Assembly (NCBI GenBank): GCA_910577875.1
Contig: CAJTNY010000017.1
Span: forward strand, 1 to 35,387
Origin: an uncultured Christensenella sp.
GTDB taxonomy: Bacteria > Bacillota > Clostridia > Christensenellales > Borkfalkiaceae
Direction of reading: 5' to 3'
Length of the DNA stretch: 35,387 bases
The notes under the pieces were generated by a model. The model saw nothing but the letters and a program-made list of their open reading frames with translations, was not told the origin of the DNA and ran no database searches. The position numbers and the translations under genes were made by a program. This document shows, in pieces, positions 13,977-22,900 of this stretch. Positions within the stretch are counted from its first letter, which is position 1. Each line of letters opens with the position of its first letter.

Positions 13977-15305
13977 ATGGTTATGAAAGAAAGGTATGAC
14001 GTAATAATAATCGGTACCGGAGTTGCCGGGCTTAACTGTGCGCTTCATCTGTCGGAAGACAAGAGCATACTCGTTATCTGCAAAGGCACGCCCGACAAAA
14101 GCGACAGTTACCTTGCCCAGGGCGGTATATGCCGTTTACAGGGCGAGGATGATTACGAGAGTTTTTTTGAAGACACTATGCGCGCGGGGCATGGCGAAAA
14201 CAATCCTGCGGCAGTGGAGTGTATGATCCGTTCTTCGCAGGAGGTAACGGACGAACTTGTTGCGCTCGGAGTCGAATTTGCGCGCAATGGGGACGGTTCG
14301 CTTGCCGCAACGCGCGAAGGCGGACATTCTAAAAACCGAATCTGTTTTCACGAGGACTGCACGGGCAAAGAGATTACGTCGCGGCTTATGCAAAAGGTTT
14401 CAAAGCTTAGTAACGTCGAAATAGTTCCCGAAACGGTTATGCTCGATATAATCTGTTCGGATAAGGGTTGTTTCGGGATTGCTGCGCTCGAAAAACAGAC
14501 GGGCGGAATAAAAATAATAAGCTCGGATTATACGGTACTCGCTTCGGGCGGGATAGGCGGAGTTTTCGAAAAGTCTACAAACTTCCGTCTTTTGACCGGC
14601 GACGGCGTTGCGGTATGCTTAAAACACGGAATAGCGGTCGACAACCTGAATTATATTCAGATACACCCGACCACGCTGTATTCGGAAAAACAGGGCAGGA
14701 GCTTTTTAATATCCGAGTCCGTGCGCGGCGAGGGTGCTGTTCTGCTCGATAAAAATTTCAAGCGCTTTACCGACGAACTTCAACCGCGCGACGTGGTAAC
14801 GGCGGAAATTCTGAGACAGATGAAAAAGGACAAAACTCCCTTTGTGTGGCTGGATATGAGGACGATTCCCGAAGAAGAAATAAAAGGGCATTTTCCCACG
14901 ATAGTGCAAAGGTGCGCGGAGGAGGGCATAGACGTGTTTAAAGAGTGCGTGCCCGTAGTTCCGGCACAGCATTATTTTATGGGCGGAGTCAGGAGCGATT
15001 TAAACGGCAGGACTGCTTTGAACCGTCTGTATGCCGTAGGCGAAACATGTTGTAACGGCGTTCACGGAGCAAACAGACTCGCTTCGAATTCGCTTTTGGA
15101 AAGTCTGCTTTTCGCAAAACGAGCGGCTTTGGATATAAACAGTAATTATAAAAAGGCAGACGGACGCGAAACTGAAAACGCGGTAAGTTTAATAAAAAAG
15201 TCCGAATACGAGGACGCCGATAAGATACTCGAAGAAAACAAACAATTATTATTAAACGCAATAAAGGAGGCGGAAAATGTTAAACCCCGTAACAAACGCG
15301 ATTAA
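13977..15305 (+). CDS. nadB: L-aspartate oxidase (NadB)
   Basis: NadB oxidises L-aspartate to iminoaspartate with FAD, the first step of de novo NAD synthesis. The protein has 442 residues. It shows the FAD-binding GTGVAG (13-18), SYLAQGG, the HxxR active-site region (HSKNRICFHEDCTGKEI), HPTTLY, RGEGAVLLD, VPAQHYFMGGV, and GETCCNGVHGANRLASNSL near the end. It is about 90 residues shorter than the E. coli enzyme because the C-terminal helical domain is reduced, as in other clostridial forms. No Shine-Dalgarno sequence precedes the ATG at 13977 or the in-frame ATG at 13983, consistent with a near-leaderless mRNA. It overlaps nadC by 29 nt. nadA, needed to make quinolinate, is not adjacent. Confidence 0.95.
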   Translation: MVMKERYDVIIIGTGVAGLNCALHLSEDKSILVICKGTPDKSDSYLAQGGICRLQGEDDYESFFEDTMRAGHGENNPAAVECMIRSSQEVTDELVALGVEFARNGDGSLAATREGGHSKNRICFHEDCTGKEITSRLMQKVSKLSNVEIVPETVMLDIICSDKGCFGIAALEKQTGGIKIISSDYTVLASGGIGGVFEKSTNFRLLTGDGVAVCLKHGIAVDNLNYIQIHPTTLYSEKQGRSFLISESVRGEGAVLLDKNFKRFTDELQPRDVVTAEILRQMKKDKTPFVWLDMRTIPEEEIKGHFPTIVQRCAEEGIDVFKECVPVVPAQHYFMGGVRSDLNGRTALNRLYAVGETCCNGVHGANRLASNSLLESLLFAKRAALDINSNYKKADGRETENAVSLIKKSEYEDADKILEENKQLLLNAIKEAENVKPRNKRD

Positions 15306-16140
15306 CGCTGACGAACTTATTAAAATGGCTTTAAGGGAGGATATTACGAGCGAGGACGTGACCACCAACGCAGTAATGCCTGAAAAAGTTTTCGGAAAGG
15401 TCGAGCTTATATGCAAGCAGGACGGCATAATCTGCGGACTGCCTGTTTTTGAACGCGTATTTAAAATTCTGGACGAAAGCACCGAAATAAATTTTAAAGT
15501 CAAAGACGGCGACGCCGTTAAAAAGGGCGAACTGCTTGCCGAAATTAACGGAGATATAAGAGTTCTGCTGTCGGGTGAGAGAACGGCGTTGAATTATTTA
15601 CAGAGAATGAGCGGTATTGCGACGTATACTTCGGAAATAGTCAAAATTCTCGAAGGCGGTAAAACTAAGCTATTGGACACGCGCAAGACGACGCCGAATA
15701 TGCGCCTTTTCGAAAAGTATGCGGTAAAAGTCGGAGGCGGCGTAAACCACCGTTACAATCTTTCGGACGGAATACTTTTAAAGGACAATCATATCGGTGC
15801 GGCGGGAGGAGTTAAAAAAGCTATTGAACTTGCCAGAAAATATTCTCCGTTCGTGCGCAAAATAGAAATAGAGGTTGAGAATCTAGATATGTGCAAAGAA
15901 GCCTTGGAGTCTGGCGCGGACATAATTATGTTAGATAATATGTCTTCCGAAGATATGAAAGAAGCGGTAAGGCTCATTGACGGAAGAGCCGTTACGGAGT
16001 GCAGCGGAAATATTACGAAAGAAAACGTAGGTAAAATTTCGGAAACGGGCGTAGACTTTGTATCGAGCGGAGCACTGACCCACTCGGCGCCGATACTCGA
16101 TTTGTCTTTGAAAAATCTGCGTCCTTCGGAGCAGAAATGA
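15277..16140 (+). CDS. nadC: Nicotinate-nucleotide pyrophosphorylase (NadC)
   Basis: NadC is quinolinate phosphoribosyltransferase: it converts quinolinate and PRPP to nicotinate mononucleotide, CO2 and pyrophosphate. The protein has 287 residues, the usual length. It is preceded by AAGGAGG and starts inside the end of nadB, so the two are translationally coupled. Diagnostic segments are RTALNYLQRMSGIAT, LLDTRKTTPNMRLFEKYA, VGGGVNHRYNLSDGI, LLKDNHI, and the C-terminal barrel strands DIIMLDNMS and VDFVSSGALTHSAP. Substrate-binding Arg, His and Lys residues are present. The stop overlaps the niaR start by ATGA. Confidence 0.97.
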   Translation: MLNPVTNAINADELIKMALREDITSEDVTTNAVMPEKVFGKVELICKQDGIICGLPVFERVFKILDESTEINFKVKDGDAVKKGELLAEINGDIRVLLSGERTALNYLQRMSGIATYTSEIVKILEGGKTKLLDTRKTTPNMRLFEKYAVKVGGGVNHRYNLSDGILLKDNHIGAAGGVKKAIELARKYSPFVRKIEIEVENLDMCKEALESGADIIMLDNMSSEDMKEAVRLIDGRAVTECSGNITKENVGKISETGVDFVSSGALTHSAPILDLSLKNLRPSEQK

Positions 16141-16646
16141 AATCTGCGGAAAGAAGAAAGGAAATACTCCGATTTCTCGGCGATACCGAAACTCCCGTAC
16201 CTGCGAACGTTATAAAAGAGAAGTTCGGAGTTTCGCGTCAGGTGATTGTACAGGATATTGCAATTCTCCGCGCTAACGGTTACGGCATTATTTCCACCAA
16301 CAAAGGTTACGTTCTGGATTTAAAAGCTCGTTTATCGCGCGTTTTCAAATGCCGTCATTCTTTGGAGGAACTTATAGAGGAAGGCGAAATAATTATTTCC
16401 TCGGGAGGGATAATAGACGATATATCCGTCAATCACAGGCTTTACGGAAAGATTTCAGCCAATCTTATGCTTAGTAACCGCATACATGTTGAGGAATTGT
16501 ACCGTTCTCTCGCTTCTGGCGCGTCCAAGCCGCTTATGTCGGTTACCGACGGTTATCACTATCACGCCGTTTCGGCAGACAGCGAAAAAGCGCTCGACGA
16601 AATAGAGAATAAACTTCGGGAACGCGGGTTTCTTATCGAAAATTAA
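16137..16646 (+). CDS. niaR: Nicotinate-responsive transcriptional repressor (NiaR)
   Basis: NiaR represses NAD-biosynthesis and niacin-uptake genes when nicotinate is plentiful. The protein has 169 residues: an N-terminal HTH_11 winged helix (RRKEILRFLG, then FGVSRQVIVQDIAILRA) and a C-terminal 3H domain. The histidines and glutamate expected as metal ligands in this domain are at His74, Glu82, His141 and His143; by my recollection these match His79, Glu87, His146 and His148 of the Thermotoga structure. GGAG precedes the ATG, which overlaps the nadC stop (ATGA). Its likely target is the half-site array upstream of nadB. No terminator follows before the next promoter at 16672. Confidence 0.93.
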   Translation: MKSAERRKEILRFLGDTETPVPANVIKEKFGVSRQVIVQDIAILRANGYGIISTNKGYVLDLKARLSRVFKCRHSLEELIEEGEIIISSGGIIDDISVNHRLYGKISANLMLSNRIHVEELYRSLASGASKPLMSVTDGYHYHAVSADSEKALDEIENKLRERGFLIEN

Positions 16647-16671
16647 TGAAAAGTTTATTTTTTGAAATGCC

Positions 16672-16701
16672 TTGACACGGATATATGCGAAGTGATAGAA
16701 T
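16672..16701 (+). promoter_or_regulatory. Promoter of surface-protein unit 1
   Basis: TTGACA (16672-16677), an 18-nt spacer and TAGAAT (16696-16701) lie 26 nt after niaR and about 50 nt before the start of the first surface protein gene. This separates the two-gene unit from the nad operon. Confidence 0.6.
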
Positions 16702-16753
16702 AAATTGAGATATTATCTAAAAAAGGTAATTCACCAAAATGGAGAATATGCAG

Positions 16754-18130
16754 ATGAAACAAGCATTTATCAAGAACCGCGTATATTTCGCGGCATTGCT
16801 CGCAATACTTCTTTCGTTGTGTCTTGCTTTGGCATTCGGCTATGCTTTGCCGCGCTCGGCTTATGCCGAAGACGGCGAAGAAATCGTACCAAAGGAAAAC
16901 CACTGGGTTACTCAATCCGCTTTTTTACTTGTTGTCGAGGCAGAAGAGCGCGTAATCGAAATAAAAGAATGGGAGCAGGGTAAATTTCACGGCGACGAAT
17001 ATCTCGTCTCTGCGGAAGCCGAGTACGGAAACGAAGACCTTTATTTCAGAATTTACGAACAAGTCGGAAACGAACTTTCCGTTATCGAGTTCGATAAATC
17101 CGTCCCCGTGAACGGTGAAATGGATAAAGAAGCGTTCAGAACGGAAGAAAACGGATTGGTTCTTTCCTATGTTGCGGACAAACTCTCGTCACTTAAAGCC
17201 GGTACATATTATCTTCTTGCGGTTGTCGAAGAAGAGTACGGCGAATATACGGGACTCAACAACGGTTATCTTAACGACGCTGAAATTATAGCAAAAAGTT
17301 TCGAATTCAAAGTAACGGAACCGGCGCCGTCGGAAGAATCTACGCTTACGGCAGTTTCGATAATCGAATGGACTTTGGGGAACTATGACAACGCACACAA
17401 TTTAATTAAGGCTGAAACCAACGTCGGGCTCGAAAACGTGACGTATGCCGTTTATAACGATAAAGACGGAGTAAAAGGTTCGGCGGTCATAAATCTTGCG
17501 TCGTTCAATACAGATGCAAACGGCGCGGTGGTCGATATTTATACAATAGATTCCCTCGGTAAGCTCGGCGCGGGAAAATACTGGCTTGTCGCTTATATAA
17601 TCGACAGTGAAGGCGAATATTTGTCGGTTATGATTTCTTTCCACGTGAGAATACAGAATTACTGGGTGGTCATACCTTCTCTGACAAGCTGGAACGAAGG
17701 TCGTTTCAGCGTAAAAGATAATATTTTACACGGCGCAGCGAATAATGGAAACGTAAAGTTTACCATTCTCGACGAAAAAGATAACGTGCTTTATACTGCG
17801 GTTAAAGACGACGAAAGCAACATAACTTCCCTGTTTGACGCCGACGGCGCCGTTATGCACGTCAGTGCGCTCAACAAGCTCACCGTAGGTTCTTATAAAA
17901 TAATAGCGGAAGTGGAAAGCACGGACAAATATTCTTCTTTAAAGACAACCGCGTATTTCGCGGTGTTCGAAGATTCTGTTGCGCTCGGCGGAATAATCGC
18001 CGCGACCGTCACGTTCGCCGTTATCGATTTGATTGCCGCGGGGCTTTGCATAGCTCTTCTTATAATCAGAAGAAAAAAGATTGGCGACCGTTTCAATAAA
18101 ATGGTTTCCAAGGAATTGCATAGGGGGTAA
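16754..18130 (+). CDS. Unit 1 surface protein: three extracellular W-x-x-G repeats, C-terminal membrane anchor
   Basis: This protein of 458 residues starts at an ATG 9 nt after GGAG; an in-frame ATG at 16739 would add five residues. The signal peptide (MKQAFIKNRVYFAALLAIL, cleavage near SAYA) predicts export. Three extracellular repeats of about 105-120 residues follow, each opening with a W-x-x-G element (IIEIKEWEQGKF-like, VSIIEWTLGNY, IPSLTSWNEGRF) and closing with L-x-x-L-x-A-G-x-Y-x-L-x-A (SLKAGTYYLLA, KLGAGKYWLVA, KLTVGSYKIIA). A helix (IIAATVTFAVIDLIAAGLCI) anchors the C-terminus, leaving a basic cytoplasmic tail ending FNKMVSKELHRG. The tail and last repeat match those of the 1562-residue protein at 19968. 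The partner gene starts 2 nt after the stop. Likely role: surface binding or scaffolding; no named family recognised. Confidence 0.75.
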   Translation: MKQAFIKNRVYFAALLAILLSLCLALAFGYALPRSAYAEDGEEIVPKENHWVTQSAFLLVVEAEERVIEIKEWEQGKFHGDEYLVSAEAEYGNEDLYFRIYEQVGNELSVIEFDKSVPVNGEMDKEAFRTEENGLVLSYVADKLSSLKAGTYYLLAVVEEEYGEYTGLNNGYLNDAEIIAKSFEFKVTEPAPSEESTLTAVSIIEWTLGNYDNAHNLIKAETNVGLENVTYAVYNDKDGVKGSAVINLASFNTDANGAVVDIYTIDSLGKLGAGKYWLVAYIIDSEGEYLSVMISFHVRIQNYWVVIPSLTSWNEGRFSVKDNILHGAANNGNVKFTILDEKDNVLYTAVKDDESNITSLFDADGAVMHVSALNKLTVGSYKIIAEVESTDKYSSLKTTAYFAVFEDSVALGGIIAATVTFAVIDLIAAGLCIALLIIRRKKIGDRFNKMVSKELHRG

Positions 18131-18132
18131 AT

Positions 18133-19020
18133 ATGGGAAATGCGATATTGATTTCCGCCGCTTACGGCTGGTTCATCGGTCTGCTTGTGATGATGATTGT
18201 GTTATCCGCGCTATTTGTAGTTATAGCGCTGGTTGCTTTGAAGCCGTATAAAATCGACGACGACACGGACGAATCTGCGGCGTTAAGACTTCTCAATGCG
18301 AGAGAAGCGGAACTTATTACTTTGCTGTTGAATAATCCAAACAACGTTGAATATTGGAATTTTCTCAGAGAAGTCGCGACCGCCAAGATAATAGTGCAGG
18401 AACTGCTCGATAAGGAAAACGGAGTCGAGCGTACCGAAGCGAAACCGCTCGGCGTTGATGCGAACCTTACCGAAGACGAAGCAATGAGTCTTGACGACGA
18501 AGAAAAAGTTTCGATTGAACAAACTTTCGGCGAACAGCCCGAAAACAGCGGAAACGAGCTCGAAAAGAGTTTTACCGCCAAGCTTATGCAGTCGAGCGAC
18601 GATACAAAGGTTTGGTATTTCGAACTCAAAAACTGTATTCTGTGTTATGAAAAGACTAAAGTGCGTATGCGCTGGGATAACGAAAAGTTCTATATAGGCA
18701 GAAATAACGTTGCGACTATTACTATGCGCGGCAAACAGCTTTGTCTGTATCTTGCTGTGACTGCTGAGGAATATTCGGCACGTTTTCCCGTTAAAAATTC
18801 CACTTCCAAAAAGTATCGTGAAATCACGCCTTGCCTTTTCCGCATCAAAAACGCGAAATCCGTCAAGCAGGCTAAAGAGCTTATCGCTCTTATGATGTCG
18901 GATTACGGCGTATTATATGTTAAAACAAACCACTCGATATACGCTTTGCCTTACGAGGACGACGACGCGTTGGTTGCGAAGGGACTCGCAAGACAGGCGC
19001 AGGAAAAACAAGAATTTTAA
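18133..19020 (+). CDS. Unit 1 partner: N-terminal membrane helix with cytoplasmic globular domain
   Basis: This protein of 295 residues is preceded by AGGGGG inside the end of the upstream gene, so translation is coupled. One uncleaved membrane helix at about 11-36 (GWFIGLLVMMIVLSALFVVI) is followed by ALKPYK and a helical stretch (NAREAELITLLLNNPNNVEY), placing the body in the cytoplasm. A linker of acidic residues leads to a C-terminal domain of about 130 residues (FTAKLMQSSDDTKVWYFELK, CYEKTKVRMRWDNEKF, GKQLCLYLAV, YREITPCLFRIKNAKSVKQ). I recall this domain in many uncharacterised clostridial proteins, with no known function. The first 100 residues align with those of the protein at 24660. 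Confidence 0.75.
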   Translation: MGNAILISAAYGWFIGLLVMMIVLSALFVVIALVALKPYKIDDDTDESAALRLLNAREAELITLLLNNPNNVEYWNFLREVATAKIIVQELLDKENGVERTEAKPLGVDANLTEDEAMSLDDEEKVSIEQTFGEQPENSGNELEKSFTAKLMQSSDDTKVWYFELKNCILCYEKTKVRMRWDNEKFYIGRNNVATITMRGKQLCLYLAVTAEEYSARFPVKNSTSKKYREITPCLFRIKNAKSVKQAKELIALMMSDYGVLYVKTNHSIYALPYEDDDALVAKGLARQAQEKQEF

Positions 19021-19109
19021 AGAAATAAAAAATCGGCGTATTAGAAGCGTACTTTCCATAGGGAATAAAAATACTGATTATTTAAGAGTTGCGCTATAAG
19101 CGATGACAA

Positions 19110-19142
19110 AAAAGCCTTCGGACAATTTGTCCGAAGGCTTTT
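19110..19142. terminator. Bidirectional terminator after unit 1
   Basis: AAAAGCCTTCGGACAA (19110-19125) pairs with TTGTCCGAAGGCTTTT (19127-19142), forming a long perfect stem flanked by As and Ts. It ends unit 1 and also the minus-strand DUF6194 pseudogene. Confidence 0.9.
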
Positions 19143-19177
19143 AGCTGCACATTTAAAAAAATAAATTGAAATTTAAC

Positions 19178-19623
19178 TTACTTTCTTTTAGAATATTTTT
19201 CCTTTGCGTACTCATAAGCCTCTTGAATTAGCGGCTTTAACTTTTCAAAGGTTATATCGGACGGATTGAGCACACATATCCAACTCATCCAAGCATAAAC
19301 GGGTGTGGCAATATTTTATCCGTCTGCGTAAAGTCATACGGCATATCCGCAACTCCACCTTTTGACGGGCGCTCAGGAACAAAACCGAACATATTTATAA
19401 AAGTGTTTTTGCGAATACCTACATTTACGCGGTAAATATTTTTCCTGTTCAAATCTGAACCCTTATCGTTGTCGCCGTCTTTCTCTTTGACGGTCAATAC
19501 GTAAATTCCGCGTTTTAGCGTATTATTCGGATTATAGAAAATTCCGTTCTCGCCCCAACTACTTACTAAAACCGTATCGGGTAAATTATCAAGGCAGTAT
19601 TTGAGTAAATCGTTAGGTTGCAT
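19178..19623 (-). pseudogene. Frameshifted DUF6194 family gene
   Basis: The N-terminal 110 residues read MQPNDLLKYCLDNLPDTVLV, WGENGIFYNPNN, then NIYRVNVGIRKNTFINMFG and GGVADMPYDFTQTDKILPHP. This is a DUF6194-type protein, whose function is unknown. The frame then fails: PHPFMLG-stop replaces the expected HPVYAWMSWICVLNPS, which continues in another frame as MSWICVLNPSDITFEKLKP and ends at a TAA (19180-19178). Restoring one missing base near 19300 reunites both parts into about 148 residues. AAGGA precedes the ATG. Either a recent one-base deletion or an assembly error explains it. It lies on the opposite strand between two surface-protein units. Confidence 0.8.
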
Positions 19624-19967
19624 TTTATATTTTCCTTATGTAAATTACTTTTTATTATATATTCATTATATCATATTGATAATTGGAAAACAAGCTTAAA
19701 TAAATTCCATATGGCAACTACGTTAAAGAGCCGTTTTTTTATTGAAATTGCAGTAATTTCATATTTTACGCGCCTTTCGCGCCGACGGTTCGAAGATAAA
19801 ATATCGGTTATGAAAATAAAAATTTTTTAGCTATTTGTCAAAAATTCCCAAAATAAATACTTTCCTTATCTAAAAATATATAGTATAATCGTAGACGGTA
19901 AATAGGAAATTGCTGTATCGAAGCTTTATTCCTGTTAATTCGCCTTTTTTAAACAAAGGAGTTTTAT
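19624..19967 (+). promoter_or_regulatory. Intergenic region with unit 2 promoter
   Basis: This 344-nt stretch contains no gene. Its left part holds the minus-strand DUF6194 promoter. At 19884-19889 is TATAAT, followed by CGTAGACGGTAAATAG. The -35 position (19861-19866, TTTCCT) is poor. The TAGTATAATC...ACGGTAAA block recurs at 35316-35336. Transcription would begin near 19896, giving a leader of about 72 nt ending in AAAGGAG 6 nt before the ATG of the 1562-residue protein. The rest (19700-19850) is AT-rich with nothing I can identify. Confidence 0.5.
19665..19693 (-). promoter_or_regulatory. Promoter of the DUF6194 pseudogene
   Basis: On the minus strand, TTGTTT (19693-19688), a 17-nt spacer and TATAAT (19670-19665, preceded by TGA as an extended -10) lie 42 nt upstream of the ATG at 19623. 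The intact promoter suggests the frameshift is recent. Confidence 0.6.
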
Positions 19968-22900
19968 ATGAACGCTTTATCAAAAAAACTTTGCGTTGCG
20001 CTTTTGGCGGTATTATCTGCGGTATGTTTGTCGGCGGGAATTTTTTTCACCGCCCGTTTAAACGTTTCCGCCGAAACGACCGTCGTTCTCAGCGACGCGA
20101 AATATTATGAAATCAGCGGCGGAACTTGCGCGGGGTTGTCGACGGAAGGGGAAAACGTGGCGGCTGTCGAGAAGGTCGTTCTCGAAATTCCGGAAGGGGT
20201 AACGACAATAGGTATGGGCGCGTTTAAGCTTTGTTACAACGTTACGGAAATCAGGATTCCCGATACGGTGCAGAATATTAATACGGGCGCATTCAACGGT
20301 TGTACTTCTTTGTCAAAGATAAATCTTCCGGAAGGCTTGACTGACCTTAACGCGCTCTTGTTCAATAACTGTACTTCTCTTTTTTCGATTACGATACCTT
20401 CAAGCGTGGAATATCTGGGAAGTTCGGTGTTTGGAGGCTGTAACAGGCTTATAGAGGTTTACAATAAATCTTCCGTTACAATAGACAATACGGTTGTGCC
20501 TAGCGTCAAAAACGTTTACACGACGGAAGGCGGTTCGAAATTACAAGAAGCGGACGCCGACGGTTTTGTATTCTATGCCGACGAAAGCAAAGCCGTAGCG
20601 GAAATTTATCTGCTCGATTATACGGGAGCGCAGCCTAATCCCGTTTTGCCCGCCGATTATAACGGAAAAAATTACGCGATTTTTAACGATGCGTTTAAAA
20701 ACGATAACTTTCTTGCGGGCGTGACTTTCCCCGAAAACGCAAAAATAACCGCAATCGGAGATTACGCATTTTACGGTTGTTCGGAAATTACCGCGATTGT
20801 TATACCGAATTCGGTAACGGCTATCGGTAATTATGCATTTTACGGTTGTTCTTCGCTCGAAACTATAACTTTCAGCGAAAACGAGATTTCGACTATCAGC
20901 GCTTCCGCGTTCGAGGGTTGTTCTTCTCTTAAAAGCATTGACGTGCCCGCGGCGGTAAGTTCTTTACAGTCAGGCGCGTTCAAAGGATGTTCTTCGCTCG
21001 AAAGCGTGACGTTCAATAAATACAGAAGAGAAGTCGGCGCCGTTATAGAAGAATATCTTCTTACCGCCGTTTATTCTAGCGCGTTCGAGGGTTGCCGTTC
21101 TCTCAAATACATAGAAATTCCCGGAACAGTGCAGAACATACAGCGCGACGCGTTTGCAGGCTGTACCGAGCTACAAACAGTATACCTGCCGGATAACGCT
21201 GAATTCGGAGAGAACGTTTTCGACAGCTTTAATTGCCCCGTTTTGATTGCACCAAACGATACGGGTTATGAAGCGTATGAAACAAAGCTTTCGGATTATT
21301 CCGACAGTCTTACTTATAAAATCGAACTCACGCTTGTATACGGCAGTGAAAATCATACGGATTACAGGCTCTATAATTTAGATTACCGTTATGTTTTGCA
21401 GGAGGACGGAAAGACATGGACTCAAAACGGCGGTATGCCCGTTCAGGAAGGATATAAAACTTCCGTGTGGTTCAAAAATTCCTCGTATTCCTCAGCGTCA
21501 AAGGTGGACGGGGTTGAACTCAACAAAATGCTTAAAGTCGGCGGAAGCGTAACGCTATACGCCAGAACGGTTGAAAAACCTTCTCTTACTGCGGCGGAGG
21601 GACTTGTATACGACACAGCGGAGAAAAGTTATGCCGATGCGGTCGGCTGGACAGACGAACTTGAAACGAAGTGCGATATTTCCATAACGGAATACGTTCC
21701 TTTCATAGGTTCGGCGGTAGTTCCCGACGTTATAAAGGACGCAGGCACATATACGCTCGGCGTGACGCTTAAAGAAGAGTACGGCGAATGGGATGAAACA
21801 TGCGAAGTAATCGTAAAGGTCGAACGCGCAAAGACGGACATTGCGAAATTCCACTGGGTTAATCTTATAGATAACGGTGACGGGTCTTTCGACTATTCGG
21901 AGCTTGCTTCGACAGACACAGATAAACCTTATATCTATCTCTATGCCGACGAAAGCGGAAAAACGGTACCCTATCTTGACGAAGATCCTTCGAAAACACC
22001 TTTGAGCGACCCTAAACGCGTCATTACTTCTTATTTGTTTTACAGCGGTAAACCGCACACAATAGTGTTAAGGGAAGATGAGAATTACGGCGGAGATATA
22101 AATGTAAATTACGTATCGGACTATTCGGCGACAAAGGCGGGAGTATATACGTTAAAGGCTGAAATTCCAGCGGATAATAACTATATATTCGATTTCACAA
22201 ATGACGAAGACGCGATTTTACGCGGACTCGGAGTAAGCGGACAGATTGTTACTGGTTCGGATAAGATTACATTGATGAAGACCTGGTACATAGTATCCGC
22301 AACGTCGAACGGGCTTGTGATAGGCGGTTCGCCGTATACGGTGCCGTCGGTATGGACTTACAGGGGAGGCGCGTTCAATGCGCCCGAAGTGAATTTCGGC
22401 AATGCGGAAGATTTGGTGACGTTTACGCTAAGACGTAAAGATTTGGACGAAAGCGAATTTAAACTCGTTTGCGGAAATATGCCCTATTCGGAGTTCGCAC
22501 ACGTAATCAATAACTCGATTCCCGTAGGCGATTACGAACTTACTATTTCCATAAAAGATTATACTAGCGATAAAGGAACCACTTACGCGGGCAGTACGCA
22601 GACTTTTGAGTTTACCGTTATGAACGCCGTATACCGTAACGAAGAAGGTTTAAAACTCGAAGATATTCTCGGAATAGAAGAAGTAAGCGAGATTAAATAT
22701 ACTCCGTCGGTAAGGTTCGCCGATGTTTCCGGCTGGGATGAACTTAAAGAAAAAGAGCTTCACGACAAGCCCGTCGCTCCGAATATTTGGGCGGGTTCGG
22801 ATTTTAAGAATTATTACGGCGGTTTTGAAATTTACTACTACGTAATTTCGAAGACCGGCAACTCGGGCGGTTACTTCACTTACGATGATTATGCCGGAAA

